Source of the DNA: Oscheius dolichura
Lineage: Eukaryota; Nematoda; Chromadorea; Rhabditida; Rhabditidae
NCBI GenBank assembly: GCA_932521035.1
Contig: OW051495.1
Location: 4,216,001 to 4,280,000, forward strand
DNA: 64,000 nt
Direction of reading: 5' to 3'
How positions within the stretch are numbered: the stretch's first letter is position 1; every line of letters begins with the position of its first letter. Made by a program: the position numbers and the translations under genes. The notes under the pieces were generated by a model. It worked only from the letters and a program-made list of their open reading frames with translations. It was not told the origin of the DNA and searched no databases. Shown in pieces: positions 1-10,483 of the stretch.

Positions 1-1625
1 TCGTGTTTACGTGTTGGAAAGCGAACTCCCGGACCGAGGTCGTGTTGCTCTCGGAGTCGCGGGTAATGACGACGATGCTGGCCCTCTTCTGGCGCACTTG
101 GACACGTTCCTTCAGCTCCTTAATCTCTGGCGAATCTTCATCGATATCCTAAACAATATTGTTACAGAGGATCCTGGGGTGGTAGGCTACCTCTGTTGAG
201 CGTGTCTTAATGGTGTGTGCCTCGGCATCTTCGTAGTCCCCATCCTCCAGGTCGGCAATCTCGGAATAGTCTCCAGTCAGAAGAGGGACTCCCCTAAAAA
301 GGACAGTTTCCCATCTACCACTACCGAGTTGTTCGTACATTTCTCCACCGAAGAGTGGAAACGAAGGGATCTCCTTGTAGCTGACGGTGTACGAGGTCAC
401 GGGATACTTTTCGTTGCTCTCGTGAACAGCCGGCGGCTCCCAACAAACCGAGAGCTTGTCATGGTCGACGGCATTCACTTGCAGTGAGGTAGGCTCACTG
501 GGGAACGGCACTGCAAAAGAGAGGATCGGAGGGAAAGGTGTGCAATCTTCATTAGAGCGACATGCATGCACTACGGGGGACAAGGGGAGAGACTAGTGGC
601 CATGCAGGGAGAAGGCGGACACGGGGATGGAGGACAGTGAGTTCAACTGCTCTACATGGGGGTGGTTTAACATACGGTAGCCTCGCTCGAAACACTCGAA
701 GATCTCAGGAAGATAATATAAACAGAGTCGGTGTGAGCGGCGGAGCATCTGAACAGGAGGATAGACGACGGGGAGAAGACAGACTACCTGGAAGTCCCCG
801 GAGCAGAAGTCATAGCAGAAGGAGGGCACCAGCTGGGTCTTACAGCAATGTACATGGTTTCGGGTATTGTTCTGGGTGGCACATGTCAAAAAGTGCTTGT
901 AGTCGTCAGTTTTACAGCTGAAATGGTGGATGGGTCCGGTGGCAGGGGAGCGAGATACCTGGTCGGGTCGAAGTGGTGCTCGCCCATTTCGGATGGCTTG
1001 CACATGGCCCGGCACAGTGGGGAGATGCCGCTTTCCTGGCAGCATTGGGAGTAGTCGTAGGAGATGTTCTCGTGGAATCCTCCTCGGAGTCCAGATTCTA
1101 ATGAAGTCAGTCATTTGCCCCTCTTCCCCCAGACATACCTAACACTTCTACGTGGAATTCAAGCAGTTCTGACCGGTTGGCCAGTTGACATCGATATCTG
1201 CCGGAATCCTCGAAAGTCAGGTTTTTGAGGACCAGCGTGAAGTCCTCGCGGGCACAGGCGCAGCATTGGTTGTCGACACAGGCGAATCCCTCGCCGCAGG
1301 GCTCCCGGTCACTGCACTGGCCGGAACATCCCTTCTCGTAGTCGATTTCCATCTTTTGCTGTATTTTATATGAACCGGAATCGGCCGAGGCGTTCACGAG
1401 GCCAGTCCCGTTGAACAGAAGGAGGTCATCCTTATACCAGACCACCTAAAATTTCCGGTCAGAGATGAGAAAAGGACAAGGGCGAACATTGGATGAACAC
1501 GTATTGAGGACACATTGGAGCTGGGTGGCGAATCCCTGGATTACGGTAAGGTAGCCCTCGTCGTCCGTCGTCAGATGGAGGTCCTGACAACCGACCCGGC
1601 AGAGCAGCAGCAACAGCCACCACAT
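1..1625 (-). CDS. igdb-2: Secreted Ig + double DB + fibronectin III protein (IGDB family), C-terminus off the left edge
   Basis: The start at 1623-1625 gives a short signal peptide (MWWLLLLLCRVGCQ). An intron ending near 1446 joins the first Ig cysteine to VVWYKDDLLLF, and the Ig domain closes with DSGRYRCQLAN. Between them lies a cysteine-rich insert (about 1250-1330; CSGQCSDREPCGEGFAC). Next come two nematode DB modules (about 1110-690), recognisable by SQCCQESGISPLCRAMC and VHCCKTQLVPSFCYDFC, then a fibronectin III domain (about 515-250; LSVCWEPP) and an acidic linker. The exon at about 150-1 runs off the window. This order matches the IgDB proteins of C. elegans, extracellular proteins of unknown molecular role. 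The symbol reflects domain order and could equally be a sister paralogue. The family assignment is strong; the function is not known. Confidence 0.8.
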
Positions 1626-4600
1626 TTGGAGTTAACCACCTGGAAAGAGGCAGCTATCAGATGGGAGGACGATGTCTAGTCTGGCGGAATATCTTTGGAA
1701 AGGAGGAAGCCAGGGGGAAGACAGAATGGAGTGACACGAATTCCTGTTCTCAAAGTGAGCGAGGAATTGAAAAACAACGGAAATGAACAGGGAGTTTTTG
1801 GGCAAATTTGATAAGGAGAGTAAAAAATAAGAAGAAATGGGAAAAATAAAGATGGATAAGGAGGAGGAAGAGGTGACGAGACCTAATGGATTACACCACG
1901 AAATTTGCCGAGAAAGTTAATGGCATTGAGAAGGGGGAGACATGATTGATCAGTTCAGATGGAGTTCAGGGGGAAAACTAGTTGAGAGACGAGAGATTTC
2001 AAGGATAGCCAGAGACATTTTGAAATTTGGAGAAGGGGAGGATACAAGGAGGAGGACAGCGGGGCAACGCAGGGGATCAAGGGACCCGGAGTTCGCTGTA
2101 AAGACAGAAGAGCCGGCTTTTATCGGCTAACAGAGAGAGCCGTTTGCCGGGAATTAGGAGAGAAGAGGACACACGGAAGAGGAGGATCGGACCCCGGTCG
2201 ACAGGGTCAAAAGAATCAATGGCCTCAAGGACGCGCGCCCATTTAAACCCTGGAATTTGTCTGTCTTTCAGAAGAATCAAAATCAGGGAGAAGAAGGAGA
2301 AAAGGGGACTCTCGGAGGGGTCACGCGAGGGCGAGAAAGGAGTAAACAAGCAGGCAAAATTAGCCGGACGAGGAGCAGCAATGCGATTTATACTGATGTG
2401 CACTCCTATCAACAATTGAGGCAAGACGGGCAGAGCAGAAAAACAGAGACTTTTAATGGACTCCGGTTCGGTGGGAATAATACATTTTGGGGGATAAGGA
2501 AATCCGGGAGGACAGAGGCTCGCCGCGGGAGGGACGCCGGCTAGTTTTTGGCCTCACGCCAAATAAGAGCTGGGTCGATAAGTGACCGAAATGTATGCTC
2601 CTCCTGGGTGGTCAACCTGGCCGGACAACATGTGCCGGGGGCTGGAGCCGGGGGAACACCTGCCGGGTGAAGATGACCCGCCGAATTACGGCTAATTAGA
2701 CGACACGGCTAATTTGTAAGGAAGATCAGCTGGGACAGCCTGTAAACAAAAAGGGCCTTCTTCGTTGTTAGGTGGCCGACTCAATTTGGGCTAGATGTTG
2801 ACGGGGCAGTAGATGGGATAGAAGGGGGCGAGGCCTTTTTTTGTAAACCCCGAGACGAACAGATTGCCGGGGGCAGGGATGGCCGTGAGGAAGAACTGTT
2901 AAGAAAACAATTAGTGGATATCACTTTCTTTTTTAGGGGTGTGTGTTATTCTTAAAGAGGGCAAACCCCTGTCAAACGGGCCACAACACGGTCCTAGGCC
3001 GACACGGGGAGAGACGCTACCAAAAAAAGGGTACAAAGATTCCATAGCGCAATTTTATTCTTGCCGGGAATGAGAACAATACTTTTTGAATTCATTCCAA
3101 TTGGGAGGACTCGTTTTGCTCTTCTATATTTAGTACGTGCAGATTAGCACTCTCCCCCCTGACCGGGTAATGGTGTCCCGGTATCTGTGGCTGTTTATGT
3201 GCCCCCGACCCTTTGTCTCCTCGCCAACAACACGTCAGTTTCATTTGCCGGAACGCTGACCACCTTCGTGGAGGTAGCATTCCGCTGACCACTGTCGTGG
3301 TGGTGGCGACATTCCTCCGGGGCTCATTCAGTTATGCGCCTAAGGCGATTGTGTCCGCCGTCTGATCCTCCCAACATTTCAATCAGGTTCCCCCCTCGCC
3401 TCCTTCTACCGCAGTAAACTCTCTATGGATTGTTTTTCATCCGCAGTCAAATGGCCGTCCGTATGTTTCGTTTCGGGAAACTGGTATCTATTCTCTATTG
3501 CCGTATTTGTCATCGACCGCCATTCTGCCATCTTTTGGCGGGAGCATCTGATTCAGCCCGGGTGACGTCCATCGCTATCATTCACCGTCGCCATGGCATT
3601 CCTCTCCTCCTCCCCTTTCCCTAATAATTTTGGCGGGTGTTGTGGCGTGGCCCCCTCTCCGTGTCAATTGTTTCCAGGGCCCCTGTCTAACTGTCGCCCT
3701 CGGGGGTGGAACAAGTTCCGCCGAGAACGATAAGGCGCCCAATAGTGGCTGCTTTTCTGCTTTTCGTGGTCTTTTCTTCTGCCCTCCCGGCCTTGACCCG
3801 GCATCTGACTTCCTCCTGGCCACCTCCCCTGTCCTCTGATCACTGTCCCTGCCCATTTTGGGGTGTGTCTCCCCTCCTCCCGCTGTCAACAGTTGCCGGA
3901 GAGATAAGTAAGGGACGACGATGGGTAAAAGCGACCGGTCTCGGTCCTCGTCCTCCTTGGCCCGTCTCACCTTGTGTGTATTCTCCTCCTTGTTAATGTA
4001 ACCGACTGTTCAAATTCCCAACAGGTCCCTCCTCCTCCACCTTGACAATGCGACAGGGGGCAATTTTGAGGCGAGATCGCCGTCCGGTTCAACGAATTAG
4101 CATACGGATCATCCGCCATTACACCGCCACCGGTACTTCTCCCTCGTCGAACACCTCGGCTTGTGTCAATTTTCCCGCAGAATTCCTTGTCTCCAATGGC
4201 CTGTAATCCGGGGCGATAACACAACAAAAGCACACACACGCGCGCCCCCACAGTTATTTGCCCTTCCTGTGAAGAGGCTCGTCATTATGCAAATTAGACA
4301 CGGATCCCCCGGACAGGTCGGCTTCTTCTTGTTTCTTTCGCCGTTCGCTCTCTACTAATCAAATCCACTTGTCGCCGCCTGTTTGCCGACACGATCGCCG
4401 CGCCAACTTTGTCTCTTTGAGAGGCAGAGATATTCTCCCTCTGCCCCGGCCGCGTCATAATTGGATCCCACGGTCGGCTCCCTCTTTTCTACAATAAATT
4501 GACTCGTTCAATAACTGTTTGCCCGTGCCAAACAACCCTCAATTGGAGGGCATTTTACTCCCTTTCGTTTCGCATAGAGGCGTCGTCCTTCCCGTAACCC

Positions 4601-5493
4601 GAAACTTGAGACTGTTGACCTATGGCCCTCAAAATGGGGAAATTCTCTTTGTTTAGCCTGTAGAAAAAGGGAGTAAAACGTCAGACACACTCTCGCAGTC
4701 CAAAGGTGCCCCCTGCAACCTATACACCCTCGAACGAGACAGTTCTCTCGAGTGCCTATCTCCCGGGGGTCTACCCCTAATAAATAAAAAGGGCACCCAT
4801 GAGGGGAGCGGTGATGTCCGAGCTCCTGGCAGAAGCTCCTCGCGTGGTGCCTGCGTAATCTGTTGATAGAGATAGATGATCGAACCGCAACCACAACGGT
4901 CCGGTCGGCTGGCGCCAAAGTTTTGTTTGCACCGCCACAGATCGCGAGTCGACCCCTTCTGAAGCTCACGCAGTGCTGTCCCAGCCTGGCCAACAGTTTG
5001 GTTACTCCCTGGGAGCCCCCTGTGACCCCGCCCCCACTTGCAGGGAACAGTCACTACCGTCCTGCTCCCTGCAGCGCCCCCTCTCCTTCTCCGCTTTCCT
5101 TCCTGAAATATTCCCAGGAATTCTCTTCTCCTGACGTCAACCAGATCAGATCAGTCACGGGGCACCCAAGATAAGCTACCACTGCGTGTTTTTTTACGAG
5201 TTTCAAATTCCCCGGGCCAATTGTTTCCTCGATATTTTATCAGGTTTACGGTTCCGTAGGTCAGTCCCATCAAAGGACAGGCGACGCCAAAGGCCATAAT
5301 TCCTTTTAATTATTACCCCCTCCGACCTCCATTAAAAGCCCCTCTTTGTTTTTGCCGGTGTGATGCCCAGCGGCAAGGCCACCGCCGGCCAAATACACTT
5401 TTTAAGGCATTTGTTCCATTGTGTCCCCCAGACAAATGTTATTCTCTCGTCTTTTCCTGTCGTCCGCCGTCTAGCTCAGCCTCCAATTCAGAC
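1626..5493. other. Long intergenic region between divergent genes, purine to pyrimidine switch
   Basis: About 3.9 kb separate the starts of the divergent Ig/DB gene and the sulfhydryl oxidase gene. No ORF here has splice structure or family similarity. The + strand is purine-rich (GGAG/GAAG runs) from about 1640 to 2560 and pyrimidine-rich (CCTC/CTTC runs) from about 3300 to 5490, so each gene has a pyrimidine-rich upstream region on its own sense strand. Homopolymer tracts lie around 2920-2940. I see no repeat pair or RNA gene. Confidence 0.5.
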
Positions 5494-7944
5494 ATGTTGC
5501 GGTGGACGCTGTTGGCGTTCGCCCTGGTGGTCCCGTCAGCGAAGGCAGCCGTCTCCTCGGCCAACTACGTGCCCCTCGGCTCCAACCCCACCCTCTACAC
5601 GCCCGGCTTCGAGCCCATCTGGCACCTCGACCAGGCCACCTTCGCCGACACCGTCCTCAATCAGGACCATGCCTTCGTGGTCGAGTTCTACGCGGACTGG
5701 TGGGTCATCCTCCCCTGTCCCCGCTCATCCCCCGTCTAGGTGTGGCCACTGCCGAGCCTTTGCCCCTTTCTACCGACAGTTCTCTCAGATCGTCAAGGAG
5801 TGGGGCAGTGTCGTCACGGTGGCCGCCATGAACTGCGCCGACGCTTTCAACGCCCAGACTTGTAGGGAAAATGGCATCACGCACTATCCGATGTTGAAGG
5901 TGAGGAGGGGTTGCCCACTTTTTGAGTGATGGGCCGCAACGTGTAATTTGAGTGTTGACATTAATCGACAAGACTTCCGAGAAACGAGCGACCGAGACGT
6001 GAGAGAACAAACAGAACAGACATCCGGATTTATCCCTAAGAAACTCTTCTCATCACGTGTCCCTGACAAACGAACAAATGATCACTAATCATCCTCGTAA
6101 ACAATGAACTCCTTTTCAGTACTTCCCGAGGACGGCCCGGGCCGCCAACCAGGCCATCAACATGGAGACGCCCCATTCCCCCGAAGCCATGAGGGAAGCC
6201 GTGATGAGGAACGTGGCCAACGAGTACACCATCTACCGCTACCCCGATTGGCCCGTCTTCACTCACCTCAATGTGGACAGGTACCCCATCTCCCTCTTCC
6301 ACCCTATGGTCATCTTCCAGCCGCACCACCTACGGCCAGTTGTGGCAGGGCATCGCCGAGTCTGCCGACTACATGGCCATCGTCTTCGAGGAATACGACG
6401 GAGTAGGGGCCCAGGTACAGTCGTCTTCCTCATCCTCCTCCAGACGAGAGATTCAGTTCCTACTGGACATGTCCTCACGAAGCAATATGGTCGGTGCCCG
6501 CCGTGCCCTGTCCTCGTCTCCTCTGGTCTCCATGCTCCGTATTCGAGAATTCCCCACCGTGGCTCTCTTCCGCCGTGACCACCAGCAGGCACTCTACATG
6601 AACAGGTGGGTAGACTCTATCCTCCGAAGATACAAATGGATACAGATTCGGAAATGAGACCTACACCGATCTGGACAGGATCATCATGCAGGACTCGCAC
6701 GCCGTCTTCGGCCAGACCCAGCAGCTGTTCACCACCACGACCCCGAGACCCACCACGACGACGACTCAAACTCCTCTGGTAGACTGCCAGCTCTACCCCG
6801 AGAGGTGCCGCGACATGTACTACGTCTCGGAGACGGACATGCTCAAGGCCATGGTGAGAGCAGTCCTCGACCCCGAGTAGCCGACCCGTTTAGCGTATGG
6901 CTCTCTATGACGAGGTCGTCCGCACGCCGGGATACATCCAAGGAGAAAACTTCACCGCCCTGGCCGACTTCGTGACGCTTCTGTCCAACCACTTCCCTGT
7001 CCTCTCCTTCACCACAGACTCCCGACGGGCAAAGAGAACCAGTTCCACGGTAGCCTTATCCTTCCTCCCTTCCATTCCCAGGGTTCAGATCCTCAAGAGC
7101 AGTGAGCGAGCTCGTCTCGTGTTCAGCCATCTCCGCGAGTTCATGGACTCCCGGCGGTCCCAGAGGATCGTCTCGACTGATGACTACCGGCGCCAATTCG
7201 AAAATGTCGAGGTATTCGAATATTTCGGACTGCCTCATAGCCACTATCTTCAGCGAGTATATGCCAATCCCTTCCCTGTAAACGCCACCTGGCAACACTG
7301 CCGAGGAAGCAACCCAATGTTCCGAGGCTACACCTGCGGACTATGGACCACCTTCCACGCCCTCACGGTCCACACGTACATCGATACGATCAAAGACGAA
7401 CAAGTGGATGCACTGAAACCGCTGAAAGACATCCAGGTAAAATGAGATGGCCGAGGGGAAGACAAGGAATTCGGTTTAGGGATGGGTCAAGGGATACTTC
7501 GGCTGTCAACACTGTAAGAACCACTTTATGCACATGACCACGACCCTCTTCCCCATGAACGAACGAAGGGTAAGCACGGGAGGAGACAAAGATCAAGTGT
7601 ACATTACAGGTTCGACACCCTCACGACATGATGACTTATCTCTGGAGAGGTATTCGAATATTTCGGACTGTCTCATAACCATTATCTTCAGCGCACAACA
7701 TCGTCAACAACAGACTCCACGGGGACGCCACCGAGGACCCGCAGTTCCTCAAGACACAGTTCCCTCCTCCATTCCTCTGCCCAACTTGCCACCAGGGAGG
7801 ACAGTTCAGTCGTCGACAGGTACTTGTTCAAAGGGAATCAATTGACCATCTCCCCCTTTTCAGGTCCGTAACTTCCTCCTCCGCTACTACGGCAGCATCA
7901 AGCCACACAACCGACTGGCCAACCGTCGACTGGCGTTCTTCTAA
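5494..7944 (+). CDS. Quiescin sulfhydryl oxidase (QSOX)
   Basis: The enzyme introduces disulphides into secretory proteins, passing electrons from a thioredoxin domain to an Erv/ALR FAD domain and then to oxygen. The start ATG at 5494 opens a signal peptide (MLRWTLLAFALVVPSAKA). After a 40-nt intron the thioredoxin active site reads FYADWCGHCRAFAPF. A threonine-rich linker lies near 6730-6775. The Erv domain has CRGSNPMFRGYTCGLW, then the CxxC in GCQHCKNHF, the flavin-site pattern HNIVNNRLHG, and a distal CPTC. About ten small introns are needed. There is no C-terminal membrane segment, so the product is probably soluble in the ER/Golgi or secreted. The reading at 7030-7085 could contain a very short intron. 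Two introns, or one intron and one exon segment, are near copies of each other (see 7212 and 7650). Confidence 0.88.
7212..7253 (+). repeat. Intron-like 42-nt sequence, copy 1, inside the sulfhydryl oxidase gene
   Basis: The segment begins GTATTCGAATATTTCGGACT and ends CTATCTTCAG, with GAG before it and CG after it. It has perfect GT and AG ends but is also open in frame (14 codons). It is either a short intron or exon sequence. It differs from copy 2 at 7650-7691 by three transitions only. Confidence 0.75.
7650..7691 (+). repeat. Intron of 42 nt, near-identical copy 2, in the sulfhydryl oxidase gene
   Basis: This copy must be an intron: removing it joins TYLWR to the conserved flavin-site AHNIVNNRL. 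It shares 39 of 42 positions with 7212-7253, and the similarity begins and ends at the splice sites plus the flanking GAG and CG. That is the pattern expected of a transposed or copied intron (introner-like). Confidence 0.85.
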
Positions 7945-8196
7945 TCTTCCTCCTACTCCTCCTCGCCCCCCTCCCCCTCTTCTGATCTCTCTTCTTTTCT
8001 GCTGTACATATTCCCCACCGTGTGCAACTACCGGTCATCCCGGCCACTGCGGGTCTTTTTATCATATTTGTTTCCGTCTCTCTCAGAGTTATATTTGTGG
8101 GTATTTCTGCATATTAGTCCTCTCCTAGAGTTTTATTGTATATTATTTGGGTTACGTTTATTTGCCGTCGTCGTAAACATTATTCTACAATCCGGA

Positions 8197-9453
8197 TTAC
8201 AGTTTGGCGGGGATTGGCACGAGTCCGACGTCGGGGGCAGACGACATGATGAGTTTCTGGACCTCTGAAGTTAATGTTTCCTTGTTGACGTCATGATAAG
8301 CTTCTCACCTTTGAAATTGGGATGGTCGCTGCCGCCCAACAGGGCGAGGATAGCACACTCAGAGGTCGTCAGCACAGCACCCGCTTTTTCCAGCTGCTTG
8401 AACGCGAACTTTCTAAAAACAAAACTTCGTATTTGTATTACGGCTACGCCCTGCCCGTACCCAGAATGCACCGGGGACATCGGACCATCCGGAGAGCCCC
8501 GTGATATATCGCGTAAACAGGGCGCAATCTTTGACCGATCCGTTTGCTTTGCTTCTTTCGTCGAACTTGCTACGGCCCCCCACGCACAGTGGACACTCAT
8601 TTTCGACGGGTCTTCCACCGGGGGGCGGATCTTTCCTGTCCAAAAAACGAAACTCGATACACCTCTCCGATTGGACACGGGGACGCGGGCGCGAGCCGAG
8701 TCTTTTCTAAAAGTACACAGTCAAGTTGTGTACGGACAAACGGTGTTTGCCAGCCACATTACTACCTATTTTTTGTCAGCATCCCATTTTGAACAATCTC
8801 TGGTGGAGGAGGGGTTAGCAACCAGGATATAACAAATAAAGTGTGCTGTTCACCCATCGAGTGACTTGACTCCGAACTGAGCGGCTAAACAAAGTGGAGA
8901 ACAGGGTGGCGCCAGTGATGAGACTCGAGTAAACAGAGGGAAGACCGACCTATCGGTGAGGGAACGACTGCTGACGGCGTCCACCACCACATGCACATTG
9001 AGGCCCTTCTCCAGCAGGTCGTACGTCGTCTGCAGGACACAGACATGGGCCTCGATCCCCACCAACAGCACGTTTTTCACCTCCTTCAGATACGGTTCAA
9101 CCGGGGGAACACACATTGAAAACTGTAAAATTAAAATTGAAATAGGATGTGTGATGTGGATACCTTTGTTTTGTCAAAAACAGGAATATTGGAGTCGATT
9201 CCCAGCTCGGAAACGGTGTGGCCGAGGCCCTTCGGGTACTGTTCCGTGACGACAGTCTTCATTCCCAGAATGCGGGCCGCGTCGATCAGTCTCTTCGAAG
9301 TCGTCACTATCTCGTTGAAATATTTTATTGTAGGTCTAAGAAGGAATAAAACAGATCGAGACAAACACAAATATACCTGAATTTGTCTTGAAGATCACAG
9401 ACAAAAAGAGCCGTGTTCTGGGGATTGATTCGACTGATTGCACGAGATGCCAT
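8197..9453 (-). CDS. Isochorismatase-domain hydrolase (ISOC1/2-like)
   Basis: This is a cysteine-hydrolase-fold protein of the isochorismatase-domain family; the animal members have no firmly known substrate. The start ATG at 9451-9453 follows tttcag directly. The protein begins MASRAISRINPQNTALFVCD with the family's N-terminal aspartate (D of FVCDLQDKF). Next come MKTVVTEQYPKGLGHTVSEL and the catalytic-cysteine region LLVGIEAHVCVLQTTYDLL. After SSRSLTDR a long intron (about 8412-8951, roughly 540 nt) leads to KFAFKQLEKAGAVLTTSE. A last 44-nt intron leads to VQKLIMSSAPDVGLVPIPAKL and the stop at 8197. The gene converges on the sulfhydryl oxidase, with about 250 bp between the two stop codons. 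The family call is firm. Confidence 0.87.
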
Positions 9454-9459
9454 CTGAAA
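9454..9459 (-). promoter_or_regulatory. Probable spliced-leader acceptor abutting the ATG
   Basis: On the minus strand tttcag ends exactly at the start codon of the isochorismatase-domain gene, leaving no 5' UTR of its own. This arrangement is typical of nematode trans-splicing. Confidence 0.6.
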
Positions 9460-10483
9460 TGGGCAATTCTGTCTGGTTACAAGAAAGAAAAGAGTTAGAA
9501 AAGCCGAGTCTAATTGTAAGAGTTACTAAAAAAATGAGCGGAAGTTTACCGAAACAAACATCACGGACTCGGGAACAAGCGAAGTCTAAAAATATGGGAC
9601 TTGTAATGTTCTGATCTCACATGTCATTACAGTTTGCCCAATTTCCATGAAAAAGTGGATACGGCGAGGGATAAGTACGCCCAAATGTTTATAGAGATAT
9701 TAAGATATATTTATATTTATTCCATGGCATAAATAATATATATTTGTGACACAAATTGTACAAAGAACTGAAAATGCAGTGTAAATGAGAAAGTTGTCGG
9801 GTGAGATACAGGTGAAAAGGCTAAAATTATGTCACTTTGTTACGCACCATTGGGATGGCAAGATTGAGACTTTTTTAGAGTATAAATAGCACTTTTGGAT
9901 GAGGTATCACAGAGTAAGAAATGAGCAAAAAGAGGAGAAAGGGAAAAGAAAAAACATAAGTGAAGAGGACTCGTCGATAATCACAGCTCATACCCGCGAA
10001 ATTTGTTCGGACGAAAGAGGACCACCTGAAAGAGGGGACGGTCTTATCAGACGGTTATTGACTGGCGCACCTTCTTGTATGCTGACAATACTCGCTCCAC
10101 GGAGAAAGGGCCTGGAAGAGGAGGAGTAGTGAGGCACGGGCCTATGCCCGAGCACGACCCCGGCCCCGGCCCCGTGCCTCACTCCGGTCGGTGGCGTCTG
10201 ACCAAGCTGCTGCGCACTGAAAATAGCCACTTGGACCGAGGAAGGCAGGAGGATGACAAACCTTCGGATAGAGAAAGTGGAAGAGTGAGAAGAGGAGGAG
10301 GGAGAGGAGAAGGAGACGTTAACAGACGGCACACGGAGATCTGAGGAAGAGGATTAGAGGAGCAGAGGAGGGGGAAGAGTCGCGGACACATACACTGAGT
10401 GAGTGAGTAGTGGACATGCACGGAAATGTTAGGAAACGGTAAGAAAAGTACCTAGACTCAATGTCAGCACACGCCATCTCACT
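9460..10483. other. Intergenic region upstream of the isochorismatase gene and downstream of PDZ-GEF
   Basis: No supported gene. The left part (about 9690-9760) is AT-rich with TATA-like runs. The right part (about 9990-10480) is GC-rich and holds an inverted repeat (10128-10183) and short GAGT repeats near 10395-10410; it probably includes the 3' UTR of the PDZ-GEF gene. Confidence 0.4.
10128..10183. repeat. GC-rich inverted repeat, 13-bp perfect arms
   Basis: AGTGAGGCACGGG at 10128-10140 is the exact reverse complement of 10171-10183, with a 30-nt GC-rich spacer between them. Transcribed on either strand it would form a hairpin. It lies beyond the stop codon of the PDZ-GEF gene. Confidence 0.75.

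Noticed and set aside
4508-5174. Overlapping ORFs of 100-160 codons upstream of the sulfhydryl oxidase
   Set aside because: No start context, splice sites or family motifs; GC-rich, stop-poor DNA gives such frames by chance.
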